33,942 bases of DNA from Amphimedon queenslandica (GCF_000090795.2 NW_003546872.1:1-33942), one strand, 5' to 3'; positions 21,268-31,600 are shown, numbered from the stretch's first letter. Numbers and translations are program-made. The notes: a model not told the origin generated them from the letters alone.

Positions 21268-22726
21268 ATGGCGGCCCTACAAAGACAGATGGTAATAGCG
21301 ACAGAGGATGGAGTCGCTGTCATTGATAAACAGCTCATAGTGGACCCAGAGTCCGGGCTGATCCTTGAGGTGGAGAAGGCCAAGATGGCAGTGGACACAG
21401 GAGACGGGATTGTGGTCCGTGAGCAGCAGAGGATCAAAGGAGTCCGAGTCCCTCCAGCTGCAGTAAGGACAACCATTTATATATAGTTATTTACATAGCC
21501 TTTCTGCTTTAGTTGGAGTTCATGTTTTAAAGCAATAGTTATACTTGATATATTGTGGATATAATAGATCTAATGATAATAAGCTTAAAGTTATGGATTC
21601 TATTACACTAGGTTGGTGGTGGAGGTGGCCACGACTACAATCAAAGGGCTATTGGTCCAGGAAACAGAAACTCTACCTCAAGTAAGATCAGTAACATATT
21701 TATAGTAACAGTTAGTTTAGCATTGGTCCAAGATAATTATACTACTATATATACTACCTTGTTGCATGTGAAGTAACTTACGGATTACGTGTATTTTAGA
21801 CAAATATTTTCAGTATTGTTATCGTAACAATCAGACAATTGCCAACTATTGTTCCATTTTATAATTATTGTTTATTTTTAATCTTTTTCATTCTGCAAAA
21901 GATCGTACGCCAATAGCACGTGATAGTTCTGATGTTCCACCAGCCTACAGCTCCTTGTTCCCTGGGATAAAGGATGTTAAGAATCAAGTAGGGAGGGCTC
22001 GTCAGCAGAATGAAGGAAGATCTGAAAATGTTGCTGTACCAATGACTCTCTGTGACATCATCTGCAAATCATGTAAGATTGTACCTCAGTCAACAACACA
22101 AGGATTTTTTTCTGATACATATACATGTTCTTATGTTGCGTAAAAAGTTTGAGCTTTGAACTATATAGTTCATAAACTTTTCTTTCTATAGTTCTCCCTT
22201 GCTGTGTCTACCTTCTCTTGTTTGCCTTTAACATTTCAATGATTGTCATTGGTAAGTCACACTCTATTCATAATATACATTATACCTTAATAATATCTCC
22301 ATATCTATAGGATCAGTCTATGCTAATGATTGCTCTCTCAATCCTCTTATTCCAATATTCCTCATTGTCTTTGGCTCCTTCAGTGTAATACAAACATGCT
22401 GTGGAATGTCTAAGATGATCTGCTGTCGTGAGAGTGAAGATGAAAGTGATACTAATAGGCTCTGCAGGAAGACCAACTTCTGTTTCCAAGGCCTTATTGT
22501 CATATTCCTCTTTGCTTGGTTCATTGCTGGTAATGTCTTTGTCTTTGGTTCCTGGGGTGACTGGGATGATAGTGATAAGTATGGAGATTACTACTGCAAT
22601 CCTGTACTGATGTATTTCTCCCTCATCACCATTATTGTAATGTATGGTATAAGTGCTCTTGTTTGCTGTTGCTGCCTTTGCTGCCTCTGCTGTTTAGTAT
22701 TGATGGCTGGAGCTTCAGATGAATAA
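21268..22726 (+). CDS. TMEM272-like four-pass membrane protein, copy C, with extra N-terminal module
   Basis: Exons 21268-21462, 21612-21681, 21902-22072, 22192-22251 and 22311-22726 join in phase to 303 residues. Residues 1-65 form a hydrophilic module (MAALQRQMVIATEDG, VDPESGLILEV, GDGIVVREQQR), then a Gly-rich segment VGGGGGHDYNQ. The core follows: VPPAYSSLFPGIKDV (PPxY), one VKNQVGRARQQ unit, CDIICKS, TM1 NISMIVIGSVYANDC, TM2 LIPIFLIVFGSFSVI, TM3 IVIFLFAWFIAGNVFVFGSW and TM4 CNPVLMYFSLITIIVMYGI, with a Cys-rich tail. The Met at 21268 was chosen because the minus-strand gene at 17178 begins with a similar module; the frame is also open upstream to 21130. It is most similar to copy B. Function unknown. 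Confidence 0.8.
22095..22178 (+). repeat. 186-bp repeat remnant in copy C intron
   Basis: TCTGATACATATACATGTTC, TTATGTTGCGTAAAAAGTTT and GAGCTTTGAAC match the repeat in the same orientation and the same intron position as the remnant in copy B. The palindromic core is missing. Confidence 0.7.
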
Positions 22727-23242
22727 TAACACTGATAATAGTTGATGTGATTATTAATCTATAGTAAGTACATGTAATTTGATGATTATGATCCTTCTAT
22801 TGTGGGATCCTACTAGTAGTAGCAGTAGTGGAGTATTCACTTTTGTATGGCATCATTAATTGACTGATTTTGTATGATGTAAACTGTGCTCATGTGTTTT
22901 CCTCTTGTGTTTAAGACCTTTTTCAATTGATTAAGTTAGCAATATTTAAGTTTGAATATTTTGTGTAGCATATACGATTAAGTGTCCTTGGGATGTTATG
23001 ATTACTTTTTCCTCAATATAATAAACAACTCAGTCTAACTCTCTTTCCTACAAGTATCATACAACTTGATCAGTTTGTACTCTCTCATTCATATCTTTAT
23101 CATGAATATCATTAATGTGCATCGTTGACAGTGTCTCCTTGACAACACAACAAATAAGCTTATGCTGCTATCAAAAGGTCATCACTTTTCACATCAGACA
23201 ATTCTTAAGCTGATTCACTCGCAATAACACTATATTGTAGCA
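22727..23242 (+). other. Intergenic region, copy C 3' flank and first phosphatase 5' flank
   Basis: I see no further gene. A probable polyadenylation signal AATAAA for copy C is at 23020-23025. The remainder is AT-rich sequence before the first phosphatase start codon. Confidence 0.5.
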
Positions 23243-24538
23243 ATGGCTGCTGAAAGTGAACCGTGGTTTCATCCTAATCTCTCTGGATTTGAAGCAGAAG
23301 AGTTGCTAAAAGGAACAGTGAATGGAAGCTTCTTGTTTCGTCCAAGTCAATCCAGCCCCAGGGACTGCACTCTATCAATAAAGACTGAAGGAGGTGTCAC
23401 TCATGTGAGGATCAAAAAGAATGAAACTGGATATCACTTGTTTCCGGATGAAGTCTTTCCTAATCTCAATAGCTTTGTGCATCATTACATGGAGGCACCT
23501 TTGAGACTGAAGGATGAGACTTTAGTCCACCTGCTATCTCCTGTACTTCACAACAATGAGGGACATCTTCCAAGGGAAGGTGAGGTGAAGGATCACCTCA
23601 ATTTAGAACAGGATTTTGAGGAGCTACCATCTTACCTCTACAGTCAAGACAAAGGTAATAAGATTCAGAATATTCACAAGAACAGATACAATGCTAGCAT
23701 TCCATTTGATGACAATGTAATCAGTTTAAAGGAGCCCAGTGTGTATGGTAGTACCTACATTAATGCTAGTCCCATTAAGACAGCATCCACTGGAGGCCTG
23801 CAGGCACAGTACATAGCAACACAAGGTCCACTGGATACTACTATTAGTGACTTCTGGAGGCTTGTCTGGCAAGAGCAGTCCACCATTATAATAATGCTGA
23901 CAGAGCTGGTGGAGCTAGGAGAGTCCATGTGTACCCGATACTGGCCTACCGTTGAAATACCTGAGGTACTGCATGGTAAGATATTAATAAGCAGTTTAGA
24001 GGAGACAACACTTGACTACTACACAATGAGACATTTCCTTCTCTCCCATGAAGAGAAAGGTGAAGAGAGAAATGTGTTTCATTTTCACTTTAGAGATTGG
24101 CCAGTTGGCAGTGTACCAAGGAGCACTGGAGCATTTCTAGATTACTGGAAAGAAATAAACGCTAAAACAAAAGAAACAAGTTCTAGGCCAATGATTGTCC
24201 ATTGCAATGATGGAATAGGAAGAACAGGAGCTTTTATAGCCATTGACAGTTTATTGAGACAAAAGGAAGTGAAAGGAAACAACGTATTGGGAGAAATGAA
24301 AGTATTAGTGGAATCGCTTAGAAAACAAAGGCCTGGTATGGTACAAACAGCACTTCAGTACAGGTATATTTATCAAGTACTGGAAAAATATGAGAAGAAT
24401 GATAGGAATGGTAGGCCACCAATGAAGATTGTGGAGTCTTTGAGAAAAGTGGAAGATTCTGAAAGTGGTAAAAAAGTGTCACCACTTTTGAGGAATATCT
24501 ATCGAAGAATGTCGACACCAGAAAAGTTAAAAAAATAA
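23243..24538 (+). CDS. SHP-like phosphatase with one SH2 domain and a non-canonical WPD loop
   Basis: Single-exon gene, 431 residues. One SH2 domain (about 8-105) starts with WFHPNLSGFEAEELL and keeps the phosphotyrosine-binding Arg in GSFLFRPS. A PTP domain follows directly (about 125-390); the second SH2 domain of the family is missing. PTP motifs present: KNRYNAS (substrate loop), TYINAS, YIATQGPL, CTRYWP, the P-loop VHCNDGIGRTG with catalytic Cys and Arg, and VQTALQY (Q-loop). The WPD loop reads DWPVGSVP in place of WPDHGVP, so the general acid Asp is Val. The SHP2 N-SH2 loop that blocks the active site ([12 protein letters not shown]) is not conserved. It may be weakly active, a substrate trap or a pseudophosphatase. 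First of three tandem paralogues. Confidence 0.9.
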   Translation: MAAESEPWFHPNLSGFEAEELLKGTVNGSFLFRPSQSSPRDCTLSIKTEGGVTHVRIKKNETGYHLFPDEVFPNLNSFVHHYMEAPLRLKDETLVHLLSPVLHNNEGHLPREGEVKDHLNLEQDFEELPSYLYSQDKGNKIQNIHKNRYNASIPFDDNVISLKEPSVYGSTYINASPIKTASTGGLQAQYIATQGPLDTTISDFWRLVWQEQSTIIIMLTELVELGESMCTRYWPTVEIPEVLHGKILISSLEETTLDYYTMRHFLLSHEEKGEERNVFHFHFRDWPVGSVPRSTGAFLDYWKEINAKTKETSSRPMIVHCNDGIGRTGAFIAIDSLLRQKEVKGNNVLGEMKVLVESLRKQRPGMVQTALQYRYIYQVLEKYEKNDRNGRPPMKIVESLRKVEDSESGKKVSPLLRNIYRRMSTPEKLKK

Positions 24539-24913
24539 TAATAATGGTAAATCAATCACGCCAACAAAAAGCTACTAATGCACGTTATGACAGCTAAGAA
24601 AGATAATCATGGTTTATTATTATTACATAATGTATGTAAACAGCTATACTGTGTAATACTAATACTAACTGACGTCTTTTTGCCAAAACAAACACATCCA
24701 GATTAGTAAACAACACTGTATCAATTTGTGTATGTATCAGCAGTTTCGTTGGTCATGCTATACTGGGAAATATGATCCCAGATCATGAATAATAAATAAT
24801 AAACAAGATGGGTGGATGGAATTAGACTCTGTTTGACAGCCATTTACTGCTACAAGGCTTCTTATCATAGATCTACTCAAAGTTCTAAGTTTTTACTAGT
24901 CTTTGCTGTCTTT

Positions 24914-26587
24914 ATGGCTGCCATACGGTGTTACCATCCTAATCTAGCGGGAGGATCAGAAGCAGAAGCTCTCTTACAAGATAAAGGGTTTGAGGGAAGC
25001 TTCTTGATTAGGCCAAGCATCAACAGCCCGGGGAACTACACACTCTCAGCTAAACGAGCAGACAAGACAGTCCACGTTAGGATACAGAACCAAGGAGAGT
25101 TCTATGATCTGTATGGTGGGGAGAAGTTTGCCACTCTCTCAGAACTGGTAGAATATTATATTGAGAATCCAGGCCAACTCAAGGAGAAGGATGGCTCTGT
25201 CATTCATTTAGTTCATCCACTCTTCTACGAGGGGGCAGAACTCACTGATAGATGGTATCATTCTGGCATCGATGGAAAGATGGCCGAAGACTTGCTTAAT
25301 TCTCGTGGTGTCACTGGTAGTTTTTTAATTAGGAATTCCATGAGGACCCCAGGGAGCTATGTGCTATCAGTCCGTGCTATCGATGAGATAACTCACATCA
25401 TGATCAACGTTAACACGAGCGGAAAGTTTTACGTGAATGAGAAATACTGTTTCGATACCTTGAAAGAACTCATAGCATATTATCTTGAAAGCCCACTGAC
25501 TGATGCTCACCAAAGACCAGTAGAGCTAACGAAGCCGTTTGTGAGTACTTCGTTCCTTCCAAAATTCATACCACAGAGGGTCTCCGAACTTGAGAAACCG
25601 AGTGGGTTTTCATTTGGGAAGTCAGGATTTTTTGAAGAGTTTGAAGAGCTCCAAAAAATTGACAGCATGTTTAGGAAAAGTCGTAAAATAGGTGTTAAGC
25701 CGGAAAACAAACCGAAAAACCGTTTTAAAAATATCGTTCCATATGATGATACTTTGGTAACACTCTTGGACCCACCTGTGCCTGACGAGACCTACATCAA
25801 TGCCAGTTATGTCAGTGGAGAAGTGCCTGGGTCTGAGAACTGCTACATAGCAGCACAAGGGTGTCTGCAATCCACTGTTGGGGACTTCTGGCACATGATA
25901 TGGCAAGAGAACAGCAGGGTCATTGTCATGATTACAAAAGAGATGGAGCGAAACCGTGAGAAATGCTACCGATACTGGCCTTCAACTATTGATGATGAAA
26001 TGATCTATGGAGAGGTCAATGTGAAGCTAGTAGCAGAGAAAGGTCAGTTCCAGTACATTCTGAGACAATTTAGAGTTTGCAAAGGAGATGAAACAGAGAG
26101 GAGCGTACACCAGTATCATTATAAAAGCTGGCCTGATCACGGCGTCCCTCAAGATCCCGGGCTGTTCCTTGGATTTATTGAAGATGTCAACCGAAAAATT
26201 AAAGATTTTGAAGAGCCTGGTCAAACATCTGGTCCGATAGTTGTTCATTGCAGCGCTGGGATAGGTCGAACTGGTACTTACATCATAACGGATATACTAG
26301 TGAAACTGATTGAGTATCAGGGATGGGATGCTGAGATTGATATTCAGCAAAGCATTAGGAGATTAAGAGAGTTTCGCTCTGGAATGGTACAGACTGACCA
26401 GCAATATAAAATGGTTTATCAAATCATAAGTTATTACATACAAATTAGAGAGAAACTTTTGAGTGCTGCATCTAGCGAAAATTTATACGACCAGGTTGAC
26501 GCCCCTCCCTTGCAGCCACCTCAAAGAACTATGAGCACTAAAGTAGCACCACCTAAGCCACCTCGAATGCCAAAAAAACAAAACTAA
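24914..26587 (+). CDS. PTPN11-like: SHP-type tyrosine phosphatase (SH2-SH2-PTP)
   Basis: Dephosphorylates phosphotyrosine and is recruited by its SH2 domains. Intronless, 557 residues from the Met at 24914, chosen because [13 protein letters not shown] aligns with the SHP N-terminus (WFHPNITG); the frame is also open to an upstream ATG at 24812 adding 34 residues with a hydrophobic run. N-SH2 has GSFLIRPS and [17 protein letters not shown], which retains most of the autoinhibitory loop. C-SH2 starts at [10 protein letters not shown] with GSFLIRNS. The PTP domain has [39 protein letters not shown] and VQTDQQY, a complete catalytic set except that Phe replaces the substrate-loop Tyr. The C-tail has ENLYDQV and a basic Pro-rich [11 protein letters not shown], a plausible SH3 ligand. 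Middle of three paralogues. Confidence 0.95.
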   Translation: MAAIRCYHPNLAGGSEAEALLQDKGFEGSFLIRPSINSPGNYTLSAKRADKTVHVRIQNQGEFYDLYGGEKFATLSELVEYYIENPGQLKEKDGSVIHLVHPLFYEGAELTDRWYHSGIDGKMAEDLLNSRGVTGSFLIRNSMRTPGSYVLSVRAIDEITHIMINVNTSGKFYVNEKYCFDTLKELIAYYLESPLTDAHQRPVELTKPFVSTSFLPKFIPQRVSELEKPSGFSFGKSGFFEEFEELQKIDSMFRKSRKIGVKPENKPKNRFKNIVPYDDTLVTLLDPPVPDETYINASYVSGEVPGSENCYIAAQGCLQSTVGDFWHMIWQENSRVIVMITKEMERNREKCYRYWPSTIDDEMIYGEVNVKLVAEKGQFQYILRQFRVCKGDETERSVHQYHYKSWPDHGVPQDPGLFLGFIEDVNRKIKDFEEPGQTSGPIVVHCSAGIGRTGTYIITDILVKLIEYQGWDAEIDIQQSIRRLREFRSGMVQTDQQYKMVYQIISYYIQIREKLLSAASSENLYDQVDAPPLQPPQRTMSTKVAPPKPPRMPKKQN

Positions 26588-26933
26588 CATAATGTTTAGA
26601 TAATACACTTATATTGATGATATTTAGCTGCCATGAATGTTTATTTTTTTAATTTTATAATACCCTATGCTAATTTTATGTACAATAGAAGTTTTGCTTT
26701 GAGCAATATTTACAATAATACTCAGGTGACTCCCAACTTAAAAACAGGCTGACCATTGTGATCTACATTGTGCACTTGTATGGGTGTTGGGTGGTATGAG
26801 GCTATGAATATTGACAAATATTGCCACACACTCAGCCATAAGGGTCGTCCTATTGTAATTGCTTTGTCTATCATAACTTATCGAAGAGGTGGAATTGTTC
26901 TTTCTCTTCCTCTCTCTCTTTCTCTCTTAAAAC

Positions 26934-28502
26934 ATGTCCGTCTCTGCCTTTCACCACGTCTCTCGCGTCGGAGCTGAAGAGCTGTTGCTGAGCAAAGGGA
27001 CAGTGGGTAGTTTCCTGACACGTAGGAGTGAATCTGATCCAAAAAACTTTACTCTTTCTGTGAGACAGAGGGACGGGGTCACCCACGTTAGAATACAGCA
27101 CGATGGCGAGTTTTATGACTTGTATGGTGGAGAAGAGTTTGCTTCTCTCCCGGAGCTTCTTCATTTTTACACAAACAACCCCGGAGCACTTAAAGAAAAG
27201 AACGGGAAAGTGATAGAAATAACAAAGCCATTGCCCAGAGAAGACATGTCCAGTGAGAGATGGTATCACGCCGACATGAGTGGGAAAGATGCCGAACTTC
27301 TCTTACTAGCAAAAGGTCAAGATGGAAGTTATATTGTACGTACTTCGATGCACTCTCCAGGGAATTTCGTACTCTCGACACGAGTTGGTGACGAGGTCTC
27401 ACACGTTAAAATAAACCACAAGGATGGTTCTTTTCAAATTGATAACGGGCCGGCATTCCGATCTCTGAACTCGCTCATAGACTATTACAAGGAGAACGAC
27501 ATGGTTGAGGTATCTGGACGAGTTGTTAGTCTCAGACAAGCTTATTGCACCACTTCCTTTCTACCCAAGCACATCGAGCAGAGGGTGGAGGAGTTACGCC
27601 AACCAAACGATGAGCTTTTCGGTAAAACGGGATTTGAGGAGGAGTATCAGCAGTTGCAGCATGAGGGAACACAACACCTGTACACTCGTAAAGAAGCAGG
27701 GAAGCCATTGAACCGACAGAAGAACCGGTTTAAGAATATTCTACCCTTTGACCACACTCGTGTTGTATTGGCAGAACCAGATTCCAGTGGCAACACGTAC
27801 ATTAACGCTAACTATGTGAATGGGGAAGTACCTGGATCAGGCAATTACTACATTGCAACACAGGGATGTCTCCCGGGAACAATAAATGACTTCTGGTCTA
27901 TGGTATGGCAGGAGGACAGTAAAATCATAGTGATGATCACCAATGAGATTGAGAGAGGAAAGAATAAATGTGCCCGATATTGGCCGTCAAAAGGAGAGAC
28001 TACTCTGTACGGCAACATTCAAGTAATAAATATTGATGAAATCCAGGGAAGACTGTATGTATTTAGGAAGTTACACATAGAGCATGTTAGCAAGAAAGGG
28101 CGTGGTCACTATGTCGTACAGTACCAATTTAAAGTGTGGCCCGATCACGGGGTCCCTCAAGACCCCTCCCACATGCTGGACCTAATGGACGACGTTAATA
28201 GGAAGGCACTGGAGATACAGCAGAGGGGCGAGCACTTTGGACCAATGATCGTCCATTGTAGTGCCGGAGTTGGGCGTACTGGCACGTACATAGTCGTTGA
28301 TATAATCACAAAGATGATGGAGTACAACAAATTTGAATATGAGATTGATGTTCAAGGTAGCGTCCAGATGCTGCGGCATCATCGCTCGGGGATGGTTCAG
28401 ACTGAAGACCAGTATAGGTTCTTGTATTACGCTATCAAGGCTTATATCGAGAGAAGGCAGTCGTTGAACGAAGCTCTTTATGTAAACGTAACCACAAAAT
28501 AA
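26934..28502 (+). CDS. PTPN11-like: SHP-type tyrosine phosphatase (SH2-SH2-PTP) with YVNV tail
   Basis: Intronless, 522 residues. N-SH2 begins AFHHVSRVGAEELL (the usual Trp is absent) with the FLVR motif as FLTR and the loop [17 protein letters not shown] conserved. C-SH2 begins RWYHADMSGKDAE with GSYIVRTS. The PTP domain has [61 protein letters not shown] and VQTEDQY, so it should be active; the substrate-loop Tyr is Phe as in the middle paralogue. The protein ends ALYVNVTTK: YVNV is a classical Grb2-SH2 binding sequence and resembles the C-tail tyrosines of SHP2 (YTNI and YENV). Third of the tandem set, 346 bp after the second. Confidence 0.95.
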   Translation: MSVSAFHHVSRVGAEELLLSKGTVGSFLTRRSESDPKNFTLSVRQRDGVTHVRIQHDGEFYDLYGGEEFASLPELLHFYTNNPGALKEKNGKVIEITKPLPREDMSSERWYHADMSGKDAELLLLAKGQDGSYIVRTSMHSPGNFVLSTRVGDEVSHVKINHKDGSFQIDNGPAFRSLNSLIDYYKENDMVEVSGRVVSLRQAYCTTSFLPKHIEQRVEELRQPNDELFGKTGFEEEYQQLQHEGTQHLYTRKEAGKPLNRQKNRFKNILPFDHTRVVLAEPDSSGNTYINANYVNGEVPGSGNYYIATQGCLPGTINDFWSMVWQEDSKIIVMITNEIERGKNKCARYWPSKGETTLYGNIQVINIDEIQGRLYVFRKLHIEHVSKKGRGHYVVQYQFKVWPDHGVPQDPSHMLDLMDDVNRKALEIQQRGEHFGPMIVHCSAGVGRTGTYIVVDIITKMMEYNKFEYEIDVQGSVQMLRHHRSGMVQTEDQYRFLYYAIKAYIERRQSLNEALYVNVTTK

Positions 28503-28561
28503 CTTAAAGTATTGCGAAACCTCCTTCAAACATGAGTTAATTAATAGTTATTGTTGTGTTA

Positions 28562-28600
<39 letters not shown>

Positions 28601-29040
28601 GTTATTGTTATGTAGTTAATTAAATGTGTGAATGTTGTATTATTTTCTTATTTAATTTTTTGCAAATTAATTTCAAGTATAAATTTATGGGCAGCTGCAA
28701 TTGTCAACTCTGAGCTTGTTAAGAGTCAACAGACACTGTTGATACAATGGGAGCCACACACACACTGCACGTGGTATATATGATGTATATACATGTTCCT
28801 ATGTTGTGTTAAAAGTTTGAGTTAATTCCAATAAAGTTAGGACTTTTTATGAATTTTTAAAGTTGCTCCAAAATCGAACAAAAGTCCCTGTACTATAGTA
28901 CAGGGATTTTGGTCAAATTTCACCAAAAATGAAAAGGAGAGAATTCTCCATTTTTATTACATTATCTGATGCATATACATGTACTTATGTTGTGTAGAAA
29001 GTTTGAACTGAATACAATCATGTTTGGACATCATTCAGGA
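28503..29040. repeat. Intergenic region with ATT run and 186-bp repeat array
   Basis: An (ATT)n run at about 28562-28602 is followed by roughly 1.3 copies of the 186-bp unit (about 28775-29020): TGATGYATAT anchors at 28781 and 28967, palindrome at 28886-28905, same orientation as at 9.0 kb. No gene seen. Confidence 0.85.
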
Positions 29041-29205
29041 ATATTTAAGTTAACCACGTGGTTGACATAAACAAAGATGGTCATGTCCGGTTATCAGTAA
29101 TCACGTGGTTCAAGTAAACGAAATGGTCATGTCCGGTTATGTACGGAGGAGTCATGCCCGGCTACAATAGAAATTAAAATTACAATTCTTCACTCTTCAG
29201 GGATC
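29041..29205 (+). promoter_or_regulatory. Ceramidase promoter with a 47-bp tandem duplication
   Basis: CACGTGGTT (29055 and 29102), TAAAC, ATGGTCATGTCCGGTTAT occur in the same order twice, 47 bp apart; a shorter third echo GTCATGCCCGGCTAC follows at about 29151. CACGTG is an E-box. TCCGGTTAT (29086-29094 and 29132-29140) is shared with the promoter at 17.2 kb. Confidence 0.65.
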
Positions 29206-30726
29206 ATGTCAGCAGTACAGGTAGCTCTGCTTCTTTCACTCGTCTCTCTCTTCTCCCTGCCAGTAAATGGAGACTACAAGATTGGAGTTGGTCGCTATGA
29301 CATTACGGGCCCCGCAGCAGAAATTGAAATGGTAAAAGAACCAATCCTGAAACTAAAAATGCAGAAACTAACCTATTTCTTCTTTATAGATGGGAATGGC
29401 GAATCCTTCTCAGATTGCTAACGGGATTCATTTCCGCCAATACAGCAGAGCCTTTATTGTCGTGAATGCATCTAATGACACGAATAGAGTCGTGTTTGTT
29501 AGTATTGATGCCTGCATGGGGACGCAAATCATGAAAAATAAGGTATTGGAAATCAAGCAAACTAATGATACTATGATTATTTTTTATGAAATATTTACAA
29601 TGTTGTAAAATGATGCCATATACTTGGTGATTTTAGAAGGGGAAATCAGCATTTTGGTAGTCATTTTAGTTTGTCAAATTAAAAACCAACTTAGCCGATT
29701 CATCAAAAATTTTCTTTCTCATTAACAGCTAGCTATATTGTATTTTATAATGATATTCATTGCATTATTTATTATTATTATTATTATTGTTGTTGTTTAT
29801 TTCAAAGGTCGTTGAGAAGCTGCAGAGCAACAAGACGTTTGCTGGCCTGTACACTGATGATAATGTTTGTATATCAGGAACTCACACCCACTCCGGACCG
29901 GCTGGGTACTTCCAGTACCTGCTCTACGAAATCACGTCAAGGGGTTTCTCACAAGAAACTTTAGACGCAATCGTGGATGGTACACAAATAATTATAATTT
30001 ATTTATCTTTTACTTATTTTAATAATCAGGTATTGTGGAGAGTATTGCAGAGGCTCATCAGAACATAGTCCCTGGGAAGCTCCTCTACAATACCGGGGTA
30101 CTACTCAATGCCTCTAGGAACAGGAGCCCTACCGCTTATTTGCTGAATCCTGAAGCTGACAAAGCTCTGTAATAATAATAATAATAATATGATGATGATG
30201 ATGATAAGTAATTATTTCATTTTCATTTTATAGATATCAGTACGACACTGATAAGGATATGGTTGTTATTAAATTTGTTGATAATAATGGAACGGATCTT
30301 GGAATGATAAAGTACATCTGTATGTTGTTAATAAAACATTAGTCTATCTTTATCTCTCTCCTCCAGCTGGTTTGCAGTACATGGTACTAGTATGAACAAC
30401 ACCAACACTTACATTAGTGGTGACAATAAAGGATATGCTTCATTACTGCACGAGAAAGATATGGACAAAGACTCACTCCCTGGACAGGTAACTTAACTAT
30501 CAAAGTCACATGATTATCATGTGACATGATCTTCTTTATAGAGTAAGTTCATCGCTGCTTATGCTCAGAGTAATGAAGGTGACGTCACTCCTAATCTAAT
30601 GCCACAACATTGTCCTGGTCACCCTGAGGTACCCTGTGACGCTAACTCTTCAAAATGTCTAGTAAAAGGAAAAGTAAGATCTGTTTTATACATTACCTGA
30701 TTGAAAGTGTCTACCTGCCTTTGATC

Positions 30727-30804
<78 letters not shown>

Positions 30805-31561
30805 GGAGCTTTTCTGCATAGCCTTTGGCCCTGGGGTAGACATGTTTGACAGCACAAGAATCATTGGAGAAAGACAATTTGATAAAGGAAAGGTAGCAGC
30901 CATTTTATATATGCAATCCTTAATACAATGATTGATATATCTATTATATTAGGAGCTGTATGATGCAGCATTTAAGGAGCTGAGTGGTCCAGTACAGTAT
31001 TTGAAAGTTAATAGAGATTTCTCTAATATTGAACTGGAATTTAATGGAAAGAAGGTTAGTTTTAGATTGAAACTAAAGCTAATCTTTATTATTCTCAAAG
31101 GTACATACATGTACTCCAGCAATGGGGGACAGTTTTGCAGCTGGGACCATTGATGGACCTGGAGCTTTCAGTTTTAAACAAAGTAGCCATAAAAGAGTTT
31201 CAGTTTTAGCTTTTATCTTCTCGTAATTTTCAGACGATACGACTGGAAACAAGTTTTGGGATTTAGTCGGTCACTTACTCCACGAGCCATCGAAAGAAGA
31301 GAAAGAATGCCAAGCACCCAAACCAATACTACTGGACACAGGTGATTGGAATGATTGGAATGCTAATAATTTAAACTATTTTGATATGAATGGTTGCTAT
31401 TTATTGTCATTGCATGGTTCAGGTGATATCAATATACTGTATCCCTGGGCCCCAAGGATTGTTCCACTTCAAATGTTCCGTATCGGCCAGCTGGTAATAT
31501 CAGCAGTACCAGCTGAGTTCACAACAATGTCTGGAAGATATCTAAAGAATGCTGTGAAGAA

Positions 31562-31600
<39 letters not shown>

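Noticed and set aside
24812..24913. N-terminal 34-residue extension of the middle SHP gene
   Set aside because: SHP proteins begin directly at the SH2 domain and the Met at 24914 fits; the extension is only an in-frame upstream ATG.
30619..30903. Minus-strand frame with a long Arg-Glu repeat
   Set aside because: It is the complement of the CT run, antisense to ceramidase exons that are well supported.
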